Of a stretch of 8,900 bases of DNA, positions 1 through 6,349 are shown piece after piece. Numbering within the stretch: position 1 is the first letter of the stretch; every line of letters starts with the position of its first letter. The stretch lies in contig JAOZSP010000039.1 in the NCBI GenBank assembly GCA_029939615.1, positions 1 to 8,900 on the forward strand. Reading direction: 5' to 3'. Both the position numbers and the translations under genes were made by a program. Under the pieces are notes generated by a model, which was not told the origin of the DNA, ran no database searches, and worked only from the letters and a program-made list of their open reading frames with translations. Source of the stretch: Candidatus Izemoplasma sp. GTDB taxonomy: Bacteria > Bacillota_I > Bacilli_A > Izemoplasmatales > Izemoplasmataceae.

Positions 1-281
1 CCTGGAACGTATTTCCCGATTTTATCAATTTCTCTTTTTACTTGCACTGCTAACTCTCTTGTTGGGCAAAGAATTAGAGCTTGAATAGCATCACTACTAT
101 AATCAATTTTATCTAATATTGGTAACGCAAAAGCCGCTGTTTTACCAGTCCCTGTTTGCGAATGTCCGATTACATCATTTCCTTCTTTTATTAGGGGAAT
201 TGTTTTAGTTTGAATTTCTGTAAATTCTTCAAATCCCATCTCGATTAATGATTTTTCAATTAACTTGTTTTCATACACCAT
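1..281 (-). CDS. DEAD-box ATP-dependent RNA helicase, N-terminal part (runs off the left edge)
   Basis: ATP-dependent remodelling of RNA duplexes, typically in ribosome assembly, mRNA decay or cold response; cytosolic. Only about 94 residues are in the window. The order of motifs is that of RecA-like domain 1 of DEAD-box proteins: an upstream aromatic (F17) and Q-motif ending in Q24, motif I (Walker A) SQTGTGKT at 41-48, and motif Ia PTREL at 73-77. The DEAD box itself lies beyond the edge. The ATG at 281 is preceded by a perfect AAAGGAGGT ribosome binding site (about 288-297), and the Q motif begins only about 16 residues in, the usual compact N-terminus, so the start is secure. It is transcribed from its own promoter after the hydrogenase operon terminator. 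The exact subfamily (CshA, CshB, DeaD) cannot be decided from this fragment. Confidence 0.95.
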   Translation of the reverse strand, partial: MVYENKLIEKSLIEMGFEEFTEIQTKTIPLIKEGNDVIGHSQTGTGKTAAFALPILDKIDYSSDAIQALILCPTRELAVQVKREIDKIGKYVP

Positions 282-309
282 ATTAAAAACCTCCTTTAAT
301 AAGCAATTA

Positions 310-337
310 AGTGTATCACAAATAATATATATGTAAA
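310..337 (-). promoter_or_regulatory. Candidate promoter of the DEAD-box helicase gene
   Basis: Read on the minus strand, TTTACA (332-337) and TACACT (310-315) are separated by 16 bp, and the -10 carries an extended TGA just upstream. It lies between the hydrogenase operon terminator and the helicase start, leaving a leader of about 20-25 nt. The match to sigma-A consensus is moderate; the assignment is by eye. Confidence 0.45.
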
Positions 338-368
338 GAGATTTCCATATTTATTTTGCTTTTGGGGT

Positions 369-400
369 AAAAAAAATGGCACAATGAAAATTTGTGCCAT
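369..400 (-). terminator. Intrinsic terminator of the hydCBA operon
   Basis: A perfect 9-bp inverted repeat (ATGGCACAA at 376-384, TTGTGCCAT at 392-400) with a 7-nt loop. On the minus strand it is followed by a run of eight T (369-376, the last one shared with the stem). It starts 9 nt past the hydA stop codon. It separates the hydrogenase operon from the helicase gene in the same direction. Confidence 0.9.
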
Positions 401-408
401 GTATTAAC

Positions 409-2127
409 TTAACTATTTCTTGAATTATAGTGAGTATGTAGTAAATGGTGTGCCTTTTTAGAGTTAGGTTCTGTCAAGTATTCCTTATATAAGGCTTTTA
501 TACTTGGATTATCATGGCTTTTACGATAAACCATTTTACCATCAACTTCATATATTGAAGCAATACGCTGTTGCCTTACTTCATTAGTCGTTCCGTATGG
601 TTGTCCTCCCCCACCAATACATCCACCAGGACAAGCCATTACCTCAATAAACTGGTAAGGTGATGTTCCAGCAACAACTTGTTCAACTAGTATTCTAGCA
701 TTTGCTAAGGAATGTGATACAGCAACTTTTACAGTTTGACCTCCTAAAACAACTTCAGCTTCTTTAATTCCTTGCATTCCTCTTACTGCGTGGAAATCAA
801 CATCATCAAGTGATTCTTCATTTACTATTTCATAAACCGTTCTTAACGCTGCTTCCATTACTCCTCCTGTTGCACCAAACAATGCTGCTGCACCAGTTGT
901 TATACCAAACGGATTATCAAATTCAACACTATCAAGTTGATTAAAATCAATTCCCATTTGTCTAAACATTTTAGCTAATTCTCTCGTTGTTAAAACTATG
1001 TCTACTTCAGGATTAGTGCCATCTACAGACAATTCTTCTCTTGAAGCTTCATACTTCTTAGCTGTACAAGGCATAACTGACACTACATAGATATCTTTAG
1101 GATCAAGTTTTTCTTTTTCAGCATAATATGATTTAGCTAAAGCACCAAACATCTGTTGTGGTGATTTACATGATGAGATATGAGGTAAAATTTCAGGGTA
1201 TTCTTGTTCTGCTAGATTTATCCATCCAGGGCAACAAGATGTCAACATAGGTAATACTCCACCATTTGTTATTCTATTTACAAGTTCAGTTCCTTCTTCC
1301 ATAATTGTTAAATCTGCGGTAAAAAGAGTGTCATGAACATGATTAAACCCTAAATGTTTCATTGCACTTACTAGTTTACCACTTTCAATTAATCCATTTT
1401 GTTGTCCAATTTCTTCTCCAATTGATACACGTACTGCTGGAGCGATTTGAACCATTACAAATAAATTAGGATCATGTAACTTTTCCCATACTGTATCGGT
1501 ATTGTCTTTTTCAATAATTGCTCCTACAGGGCAAACATTAGCACATTGTCCACAATAAGTACAAATCTCATCATTTAAATATTTTCCAAAAGCTGGAGTT
1601 ATTTCCATATCATGTCCACGTCCCATACTGTCTAAAACGTGCATACCTTGTGTCTCTTTACAAACATCAACACACCTTCCACATTTAATACAGCGGTTTG
1701 GGTTTCTTACTAAAGATGGGTTATTATCATCGATTTCTTTTCTTTGTAAAACATTTTCAAATCGATTTGTATCAATCCCTAAATTTCGTGATAATGATTG
1801 TAATTCACATTTCATATTTCTAATACATGAAGGACAATCAGTATCATGGTTAGCTAAAATTAATTCTGTTATAGTTTTTCTTGCGTTTAATACTTTTGGA
1901 GAGTTAGTTTTTATTTTCATTCCTTCTTTGACAGGTGTTGAACAAGATGTTTTTAATCCATAATACCCATCAATTTCAACAACACAAATACGACAATCAC
2001 TATTAATATGTAGATCAGGGTAATGACATAAGGTCGGGATCGTTATATTATATTTCTTAGCAGCTTCTAATATTGTTGTGTTTTTTTCAACTGATACATC
2101 AATATTGTTTATTCTTAAATTAACCAT
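409..2127 (-). CDS. hydA: NADH-linked [FeFe]-hydrogenase catalytic subunit HydA (HndD type, group A3-like)
   Basis: Catalytic subunit of a cytosolic trimeric hydrogenase that reduces protons to H2 (or the reverse) with electrons relayed from NADH. The 572 residues show, in order: an N-terminal [2Fe-2S] ferredoxin-like domain (C34, C45, C48, C62); a His-Cys [4Fe-4S] site (H94, C98, C101, C107); two ferredoxin [4Fe-4S] motifs (C146/C149/C152/C156 and C189/C192/C195/C199); and the H-cluster domain with P1 TSCCPGW (C298 proton relay, C299 ligand), P2 MPCTAKKYE (C354) and P3 CPGGCIGGGGQP (C499, C503). All catalytic cysteines are present, so it should be active if the HydEFG maturases, absent here, are encoded elsewhere. 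The C-terminal small-subunit helix region is present (about 515-550). There is no extra C-terminal [2Fe-2S] domain such as in Thermotoga HydA. It is the last gene of the operon: the ATG overlaps the hydB end by 8 bp, with an AAGGGGG ribosome binding site inside hydB. Confidence 0.96.
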   Translation of the reverse strand: MVNLRINNIDVSVEKNTTILEAAKKYNITIPTLCHYPDLHINSDCRICVVEIDGYYGLKTSCSTPVKEGMKIKTNSPKVLNARKTITELILANHDTDCPSCIRNMKCELQSLSRNLGIDTNRFENVLQRKEIDDNNPSLVRNPNRCIKCGRCVDVCKETQGMHVLDSMGRGHDMEITPAFGKYLNDEICTYCGQCANVCPVGAIIEKDNTDTVWEKLHDPNLFVMVQIAPAVRVSIGEEIGQQNGLIESGKLVSAMKHLGFNHVHDTLFTADLTIMEEGTELVNRITNGGVLPMLTSCCPGWINLAEQEYPEILPHISSCKSPQQMFGALAKSYYAEKEKLDPKDIYVVSVMPCTAKKYEASREELSVDGTNPEVDIVLTTRELAKMFRQMGIDFNQLDSVEFDNPFGITTGAAALFGATGGVMEAALRTVYEIVNEESLDDVDFHAVRGMQGIKEAEVVLGGQTVKVAVSHSLANARILVEQVVAGTSPYQFIEVMACPGGCIGGGGQPYGTTNEVRQQRIASIYEVDGKMVYRKSHDNPSIKALYKEYLTEPNSKKAHHLLHTHYNSRNS

Positions 2128-3391
2128 TTGTCTGCCCCCTTCTAACTGACTCTTCTATTCGTTTTTCATAGTCTTCTGGGAAAAACTCCATTGTCGATAT
2201 AATCGATGATGGTGATGTTTGTCCTAACCCACACAATGATGTTTCATGAATTACATTTGCTAATGATTTTAAAGATAAGTAATCTTTTTTTGTTGCTTGA
2301 AAATTTACGAATTTTTTGACAAGATTAACCATTTGTCCATGACCTTCTCTACATGGAGTACATTTACCACATGATTCGTGTTCAAAGAACTCCATGTTGC
2401 GTAAAATTATATCAAAAATATCATGACGATCATCAATAACAATTAATGCTCCTGCTCCTATTTTTGAATCGAAAATATGAAATCTTTCATTATCAATTTG
2501 AATATCTAGTAATGATTGTGGAATAACTACTCCACAAGCCCCTCCGAGTTGTACCATCTTGATTTGTCGATTATTTGGAATTCCTCCACCCAAAATATAA
2601 ATTACATCTTTAATAGTTTCCCCATAAGAAACTTCATAAAGGCCTTTATTTTTTACATTACCCGACAAACTAATTAATTTAGTTCCACTAGCAAAATCAC
2701 TACCTATATTATTATATTCACGACCACCAATACGCATAATAAAGGGTAAATTACTGAATGTTTCAACATTATTAATTAATGTAGGTAACCCAAAAACACC
2801 TTTTTGGGATGGGAATGGAGGTTTAACTCTTGTTCTACCAGGTTTTCCTTCTATTGATTCAATTAAGGCAAATTCTTCACCACAAACATATGCTCCAGCT
2901 CCTCTTCTAATTTCAATATCAAAACTAAAACTTGTTTTTAAAATATTTTCACCTAAAAACAAATATTTTCTTGCTTCCTTAATAGTATGTTTCATAATAT
3001 TTATAGCGTTTTGATATTCACTTCTAATATATATAAATCCTCTAGATGCACCAGTTGAAAAAGCACTGATTAACATTCCTTCAATTATTTGATGAGGATC
3101 ATTTTCCATTAGATAACGATCCTTAAAATTCCCAGGTTCTCCTTCATCAGCATTACAAATAATGTATTTAACTCCAGTTTCATTAGCAAAACTCTTCATT
3201 TTAATCGAAACAGGGAATCCCGCTCCCCCACGTCCAGTTATCCTTGATAAACTAATCTCGTTCAATATTTTTTTAGGACCCATTTTAATAGCTTTTCTGA
3301 TCATTTTATAGCCATCTTGCTGAAGGTAATCATTAATTGACAAAGGATCAATTTTCCCGAATTTTTTAGTAAGTTCTTTGTATTCTATCAT
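2120..3391 (-). CDS. hydB: Hydrogenase NADH-binding flavoprotein subunit HydB (NuoF-like), short form
   Basis: Diaphorase subunit: oxidises NADH at FMN and passes electrons on to HydA/HydC iron-sulfur clusters. The 423 residues match the NuoF core: FMN/NADH Rossmann-type region with GRGGAGFP (53-60) and NADEGEPGNFKDR (80-92), GAGAYVCGEE (164-173), the SLBB-like segment around 240-330, and the C-terminal [4Fe-4S] site ESCGKCTPCREG (C341, C344, C347) with fourth ligand C387 in SLCGLGQ. Family members in bifurcating hydrogenases are near 600 residues, with an N-terminal thioredoxin-like [2Fe-2S] domain and a C-terminal two-[4Fe-4S] ferredoxin domain; both are missing here. There is no sign of truncation: it starts with ATG after AAGGAGGT and ends at the hydA overlap. 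The usual GEETAL reads GEEFAL (F174). The start overlaps the hydC stop as ATGA, implying translational coupling. Confidence 0.95.
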   Translation of the reverse strand: MIEYKELTKKFGKIDPLSINDYLQQDGYKMIRKAIKMGPKKILNEISLSRITGRGGAGFPVSIKMKSFANETGVKYIICNADEGEPGNFKDRYLMENDPHQIIEGMLISAFSTGASRGFIYIRSEYQNAINIMKHTIKEARKYLFLGENILKTSFSFDIEIRRGAGAYVCGEEFALIESIEGKPGRTRVKPPFPSQKGVFGLPTLINNVETFSNLPFIMRIGGREYNNIGSDFASGTKLISLSGNVKNKGLYEVSYGETIKDVIYILGGGIPNNRQIKMVQLGGACGVVIPQSLLDIQIDNERFHIFDSKIGAGALIVIDDRHDIFDIILRNMEFFEHESCGKCTPCREGHGQMVNLVKKFVNFQATKKDYLSLKSLANVIHETSLCGLGQTSPSSIISTMEFFPEDYEKRIEESVRRGQTNG

Positions 3392-3849
3392 GAGTTACCT
3401 CCTTTTTTACTGTCGATAATCTTGATAACTTTATCTTTTGTAAGACTTACAAATATCTCATTATTAATTCGCATCGCTGGTGCGTTTTCGCAGCAGCCAA
3501 TGCAAGCTGTAAATTCTAATGAAAACATCCTATCATCCGTTGTATCATTCATCTCAATTCCCAAATGCTTAGATATTGTTTCTACAACATTAAAATTATC
3601 ATTTAAATAACAAGGTACATCCTTGCATACTTGAATGATATATTCCCCTCTCTCTCTTGATGAAAGAAGAGTGTAGAAAGATAATACACTACAAACATGG
3701 CTTTCTTTTATTTTTAAGTGCTTTGCAATAGTTGTCACTTCTTCTTCAGAAATAAAATGATTTTTTTTATCTTCATCAACATCCAATAAAATTTCAATCA
3801 AATATTCCTTCTTTTGTGGATATTTTGATAATATTTTTTCTAAACTCAT
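3388..3849 (-). CDS. hydC: Hydrogenase [2Fe-2S] subunit HydC (NuoE-like)
   Basis: Small thioredoxin-like [2Fe-2S] electron-transfer subunit that pairs with HydB, as NuoE pairs with NuoF. The 153 residues are full length for the family (about 150-165). An N-terminal helical part (about 1-65), with the conserved SVLSFYTLL segment, precedes the thioredoxin-like fold carrying the cluster ligands C75, C80, C116 and C120 (CKDVPC and CIGCC, family pattern C-x4-C and C-x3-C). An additional cysteine, C119, occupies a position that is usually alanine. It is the first gene of the hydCBA operon; the ATG at 3849 has a strong GAGGAGG ribosome binding site. The last codons (K-G-G-N-S) are made from the hydB ribosome binding site, and the stop overlaps hydB as ATGA. 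Confidence 0.94.
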   Translation of the reverse strand: MSLEKILSKYPQKKEYLIEILLDVDEDKKNHFISEEEVTTIAKHLKIKESHVCSVLSFYTLLSSRERGEYIIQVCKDVPCYLNDNFNVVETISKHLGIEMNDTTDDRMFSLEFTACIGCCENAPAMRINNEIFVSLTKDKVIKIIDSKKGGNS

Positions 3850-3995
3850 CTAATCCTCCTCGAAAATTTATTAGTAGAACCAATCAGCATTCTTTTGATT
3901 TTCTTATCAAGTAATTCTATCTTTTTTTAAATTAGAAACAGCCAACTAAGTTCTTATTCTCTTGTTATTAGCGCTTACATTACACCACTTAAACC

Positions 3996-4024
3996 ATTAT
4001 ACATTAAGTAGTTCAAAAAATAAA
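3996..4024 (-). promoter_or_regulatory. Candidate promoter of the hydCBA operon
   Basis: On the minus strand there is a perfect -10 TATAAT (3996-4001). A weak -35, TTTATT, lies 17 bp upstream (4019-4024); TTGTTT at 4022-4027 is an alternative with a long 20-bp spacer. Transcription from here would leave a 5' leader of about 140 nt before hydC. The -35 is poor, which would fit an activator- or repressor-controlled promoter, but this is inference. Confidence 0.4.
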
Positions 4025-4170
4025 CAATGCACAATAGCGGGAAAATCAGCCCTAAAATGGTAAAACAACTGTTTGTTAAAGCCTTTACTTTTTTTTTATC
4101 ATAAATTATCCCTCAATAAAGAAAGTTTAAAAAGTTTAAAAATTAATTGATTTAAATAAAAACGCTATTT

Positions 4171-4196
4171 CCACTGTTTTTCTCCATTGTTTTTCT
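4171..4196. repeat. 13-bp tandem direct repeat, two copies
   Basis: CCACTGTTTTTCT (4171-4183) is followed directly by CCATTGTTTTTCT (4184-4196), differing at one base. It lies in the divergent intergenic region about 170 bp upstream of the hyd -10 and about 120 bp upstream of the plus-strand -10. Adjacent copies at a 13-bp period could be slippage or paired binding sites. Confidence 0.7.
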
Positions 4197-4285
4197 CGTA
4201 ATCAATTACTTATTATAAATAGTAAATCATATAAAAAATTAAGTTTTAACAATGTTTAAGTATTGTATTGGTATCGCATTAAAAT

Positions 4286-4312
4286 TTTAATATCAATTTT
4301 TTAGATATTAAA
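4286..4312. repeat. 9-bp inverted repeat upstream of the guanylate-kinase-like gene's -10
   Basis: TTTAATATC (4286-4294) and GATATTAAA (4304-4312) are perfect complements separated by 9 nt. The right arm ends one base before the -10 hexamer at 4314, so the element covers the -35 and spacer. It is operator-like in position; its A/T-only composition apart from one C-G pair lowers confidence that it is more than chance. Confidence 0.4.
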
Positions 4313-4313
4313 G

Positions 4314-4319
4314 TATAAT
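4314..4319 (+). promoter_or_regulatory. Candidate -10 of the guanylate-kinase-like gene
   Basis: A perfect TATAAT lies 30 bp before the ATG at 4350, with no clear TTGACA at the right distance (TATCAA at 4291-4296 with a 17-bp spacer is the nearest). The expected leader is about 24 nt and includes the AGGAG site. Confidence 0.45.
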
Positions 4320-4336
4320 GATATTAAGTGTCTTTT

Positions 4337-4341
4337 AGGAG
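4337..4341 (+). promoter_or_regulatory. Ribosome binding site that decides the start at 4350
   Basis: AGGAG lies 8 nt before the ATG at 4350. An in-frame GTG at 4341 overlaps this site and has no ribosome binding site of its own at a proper distance. Starting at 4350 puts the P-loop strand at the very N-terminus, as usual for nucleotide kinases. Confidence 0.75.
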
Positions 4342-4349
4342 TGATTATT

Positions 4350-4952
4350 ATGCTTATTTTAGTTGGTGCAAGCGCTAGTGGAAAAACAGATATTGCTAAA
4401 ATATTAATAAAGAATTTCGGCTTCAAAAAAATGATTACAACAACTTCTAGAAAACCTCGTTCGAATGAGGTGAAAGGAAGTGATTATAATTTTATTTCTA
4501 AGAAAGTTTTCGAGAATCGGATTAAGAAAGATAAGTTCTTAGAACATGTTTGTTATAACAATAATTATTATGGAACACCAAAAAAAGGAGCAACTAAGGA
4601 TAAAGTCCTTATAGTTGAACCGGTAGGAGCAAATAGTATATATGACAAAGAGATTGATGATACTGTTATAATCTTACTTGAAACAAACGAAGAAACAAGA
4701 AAAGAAAGAATGCTTGAACGGGGAGATAATCTAATCGAAACAATTGATCGCTTAGAAAAAGATAAGGAACATTTTGATAAAAAGAATTTAAAACATATAG
4801 ATTTTATCGTCAACACTACTGAGGGTACTCAAGAAGAGTTGACTATGAAAATACTTGAGTTATATATGCATCAAATTAATCAAGAAAACCAAATGAGCAT
4901 CTTCGATGTGTTTAGAAATGATGAAAAAGAAAAAAATGGAAATGATAGTTAA
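4350..4952 (+). CDS. Guanylate-kinase-like P-loop nucleotide kinase, divergent paralogue
   Basis: Guanylate kinases transfer phosphate from ATP to GMP; this 200-residue protein has most of that fold. Visible are the P-loop GASASGKT (6-13) and the GMP-binding region TTSRKPRSNEVKGSDYNF (31-48; R34, R37, E40 and Y46 at the expected places). They are followed by FLE (63-65), YYGTP (73-77) and the lid segment RKERMLERGD with ETIDRLEKDKEHF (about 117-142). Where typical Gmk has DxDxQGA, this reads IVEPVGA (88-94), so substrate or activity may differ. The last 25 residues form a polar tail containing QMSIF (181-185), similar to beta-sliding-clamp-binding peptides. It is a single gene with its own promoter, divergent from hydCBA and convergent with the antiporter gene. 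The housekeeping gmk is probably elsewhere. Family assignment is firm; in vivo substrate is not. Confidence 0.85.
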   Translation: MLILVGASASGKTDIAKILIKNFGFKKMITTTSRKPRSNEVKGSDYNFISKKVFENRIKKDKFLEHVCYNNNYYGTPKKGATKDKVLIVEPVGANSIYDKEIDDTVIILLETNEETRKERMLERGDNLIETIDRLEKDKEHFDKKNLKHIDFIVNTTEGTQEELTMKILELYMHQINQENQMSIFDVFRNDEKEKNGNDS

Positions 4953-4966
4953 TCATCTCCATTTTT
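4932..4966. terminator. Bidirectional terminator between the kinase-like and antiporter genes
   Basis: AAAAATGGA (4932-4940) pairs with TCCATTTTT (4958-4966); after one mismatch an inner ATGAT/ATCAT stem follows (4942-4946 with 4952-4956). The 5-nt loop (4947-4951) contains the first two bases of the plus-strand TAA stop codon. T-rich tails occur on both strands (4962-4970 on plus; on minus T-rich from 4936 down to about 4924). It therefore serves both converging genes. Confidence 0.85.
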
Positions 4967-4973
4967 ATTTATA

Positions 4974-6284
4974 TTAAACTAAGTGACTATGAGCAGTATG
5001 ATCATCGGTAGTAATTTCATTTGCTTTACGGAAAACCCATTTAACAATAATTTCTCCAAATACTTTATATATTAATACTGCTCCTAATATTACCGTTAAT
5101 ACGGTAGAACCAATAATAACGTAATCATTGTTCCCAGTATCTTGAGCTAATTGAATAAACCTAATTTCAGCTAAAATTGCCATATCAATAGCAACCCCAC
5201 CTTGTGGTATTAAAGCAGCTCCTAGATACTTCTTAACTTTTGACTCTTCTTTTAAAATAAAGGCAGCCGAAGTTGATCCTACTATTTTCCCTATTACTCT
5301 AACTAAGATATATGTAAATCCAATTCTTTCTAAGGTTGATAATAATCCAATATTTAATTCTGCACCTGATAAAGTAAAGAAAATTAACAATATAGGTAGA
5401 ATAAAGGCTTCTGAAATTGATTTTACTTGTAAGCGAAGTTCAAATGATAATTTATTTGATAAAACTGTTCCAATCGTTAAAGGTAATAAGATTGTTGATA
5501 TGTCTAACATATAACTCAATCCTATTCCTAATAATAATCCGATTACGATTATTAAGAAGATTGTTATATTGTCCCCTTTATTAAAGTATTCAATAAATCT
5601 TTCAACAACCAATCCAATTATTACACCTATTCCAATACTAAAAAAAATTTTTAATAATGGTTTTCCAAGTAGGACAGCAACTGTTAAGGTTTCACCAGTA
5701 TGCCCGGCTAAATATACAGCAATTGGTAATACAAAGGCAAACAGAACTACTCCAAAAACATCATCAAGGGCAATCATTGGACAAAGTAGTTGAGTTAATC
5801 TTCCTTTTGTATGATAGCTTCTGATACAAGCAACAATAGGTGCAGGTGTAGTTACTGTAGCTATTGCTCCTAGTATTAATGCATATGTCCAAGCATATTC
5901 GTCTACAAACAGTAATATTGCTCCTCCAACCAAGACAAAAGTTATAATAGCTTGGAATAAGGTTATAAATACAACCGCATTCCGGTTATATTTTAACATT
6001 TTAAAGTTCACTTCTAACCCTACGTTATAACCGATAAATCCTAATCCTAAAACCTTTAACGGCTTTAAATCTGCAATCATATCCGTATTAAACATGTTTA
6101 AACCGTTAGGTCCAAATATCATTCCAATAATAATATATCCTGTAACTCTAGGCAAATGGAAGAATTCAGCAACTTTACCACCAAGAATACCGATAGCTAC
6201 AAGCAATGCAATATCAATAAACACATTGGAATGTAGATTATCAAAAATCCAAAATGAAGTAAGTAAATCAAAATGTATTATCAT
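4974..6284 (-). CDS. CPA2-family monovalent cation/H+ antiporter, membrane domain only
   Basis: Integral membrane protein that exchanges Na+ or K+ for H+ across the cytoplasmic membrane. The 436 residues form about 12-13 hydrophobic segments, with no C-terminal RCK/TrkA nucleotide-binding domain as in KefB/KefC, so it resembles stand-alone CPA2 members such as NapA/GerN. Typical features are the N-terminal GxxxxxF.LPRVTGYIIIGMIFGP region (about 35-59), TTPAPI (145-150) in the unwound helix, the ion-binding pair D174-D175 in ALDDVFG, and LIPQGGVAI (359-367). An aspartate pair is usual in electrogenic members, and K333 may be the matching TM10 lysine, but this needs an alignment. The tail DDHTAHSHLV is histidine-rich. 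The start at 6284 is supported by AGGAGGA (about 6291-6297). Ion specificity cannot be read from the sequence. Confidence 0.92.
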   Translation of the reverse strand: MIIHFDLLTSFWIFDNLHSNVFIDIALLVAIGILGGKVAEFFHLPRVTGYIIIGMIFGPNGLNMFNTDMIADLKPLKVLGLGFIGYNVGLEVNFKMLKYNRNAVVFITLFQAIITFVLVGGAILLFVDEYAWTYALILGAIATVTTPAPIVACIRSYHTKGRLTQLLCPMIALDDVFGVVLFAFVLPIAVYLAGHTGETLTVAVLLGKPLLKIFFSIGIGVIIGLVVERFIEYFNKGDNITIFLIIVIGLLLGIGLSYMLDISTILLPLTIGTVLSNKLSFELRLQVKSISEAFILPILLIFFTLSGAELNIGLLSTLERIGFTYILVRVIGKIVGSTSAAFILKEESKVKKYLGAALIPQGGVAIDMAILAEIRFIQLAQDTGNNDYVIIGSTVLTVILGAVLIYKVFGEIIVKWVFRKANEITTDDHTAHSHLV

Positions 6285-6349
6285 GCTGATTCCTCCTATG
6301 TATTTATACTGAATAAGAAAACTGAATAATTTAAATTATATATATGTGT

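Larger units (their letters stand above)
3850..4349. other. Gene-free divergent region between hydC and the guanylate-kinase-like gene
   Basis: About 500 bp without a supportable gene, long for this compact window. It holds the minus-strand hyd promoter with a leader of about 140 nt, a 13-bp tandem repeat (4171-4196), a 9-bp tandem repeat (AAAGTTTAA twice, 4122-4139), an inverted repeat (4286-4312), and the promoter and ribosome binding site of the plus-strand gene. The stretch of about 3965-4080 is visibly richer in G and C than its flanks. It contains a 25-codon ATG-initiated frame on the plus strand (4027-4104) with no ribosome binding site. I do not recognise it, and it could be a decayed gene fragment or regulatory DNA. 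Confidence 0.6.

Noticed and set aside
3422..3610. Open frame opposite hydC
   Set aside because: Shadow of hydC: no ribosome binding site, no recognisable domain, and hydC on the other strand is certain.
4073..4090. Possible Rex site TTGTTAA-AGCC-TTTACTT upstream of hydCBA
   Set aside because: Only the left half matches the Rex consensus; the right half agrees at about four of seven positions, which is not enough in DNA this AT-rich.
4075..4097. Possible plus-strand terminator (GTTAAA/TTTAC followed by a T run)
   Set aside because: The stem is about five mostly A-T pairs with a bulge, and no plus-strand gene precedes it.
4027..4104. 25-codon plus-strand frame as a real small gene
   Set aside because: No ribosome binding site, no family resemblance that I recognise, and it overlaps the upstream side of the hyd promoter; kept only as a region to check.
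4341..4349. GTG at 4341 as the start of the guanylate-kinase-like gene
   Set aside because: It overlaps the AGGAG ribosome binding site that serves the ATG at 4350, and the family begins directly at the P-loop strand.
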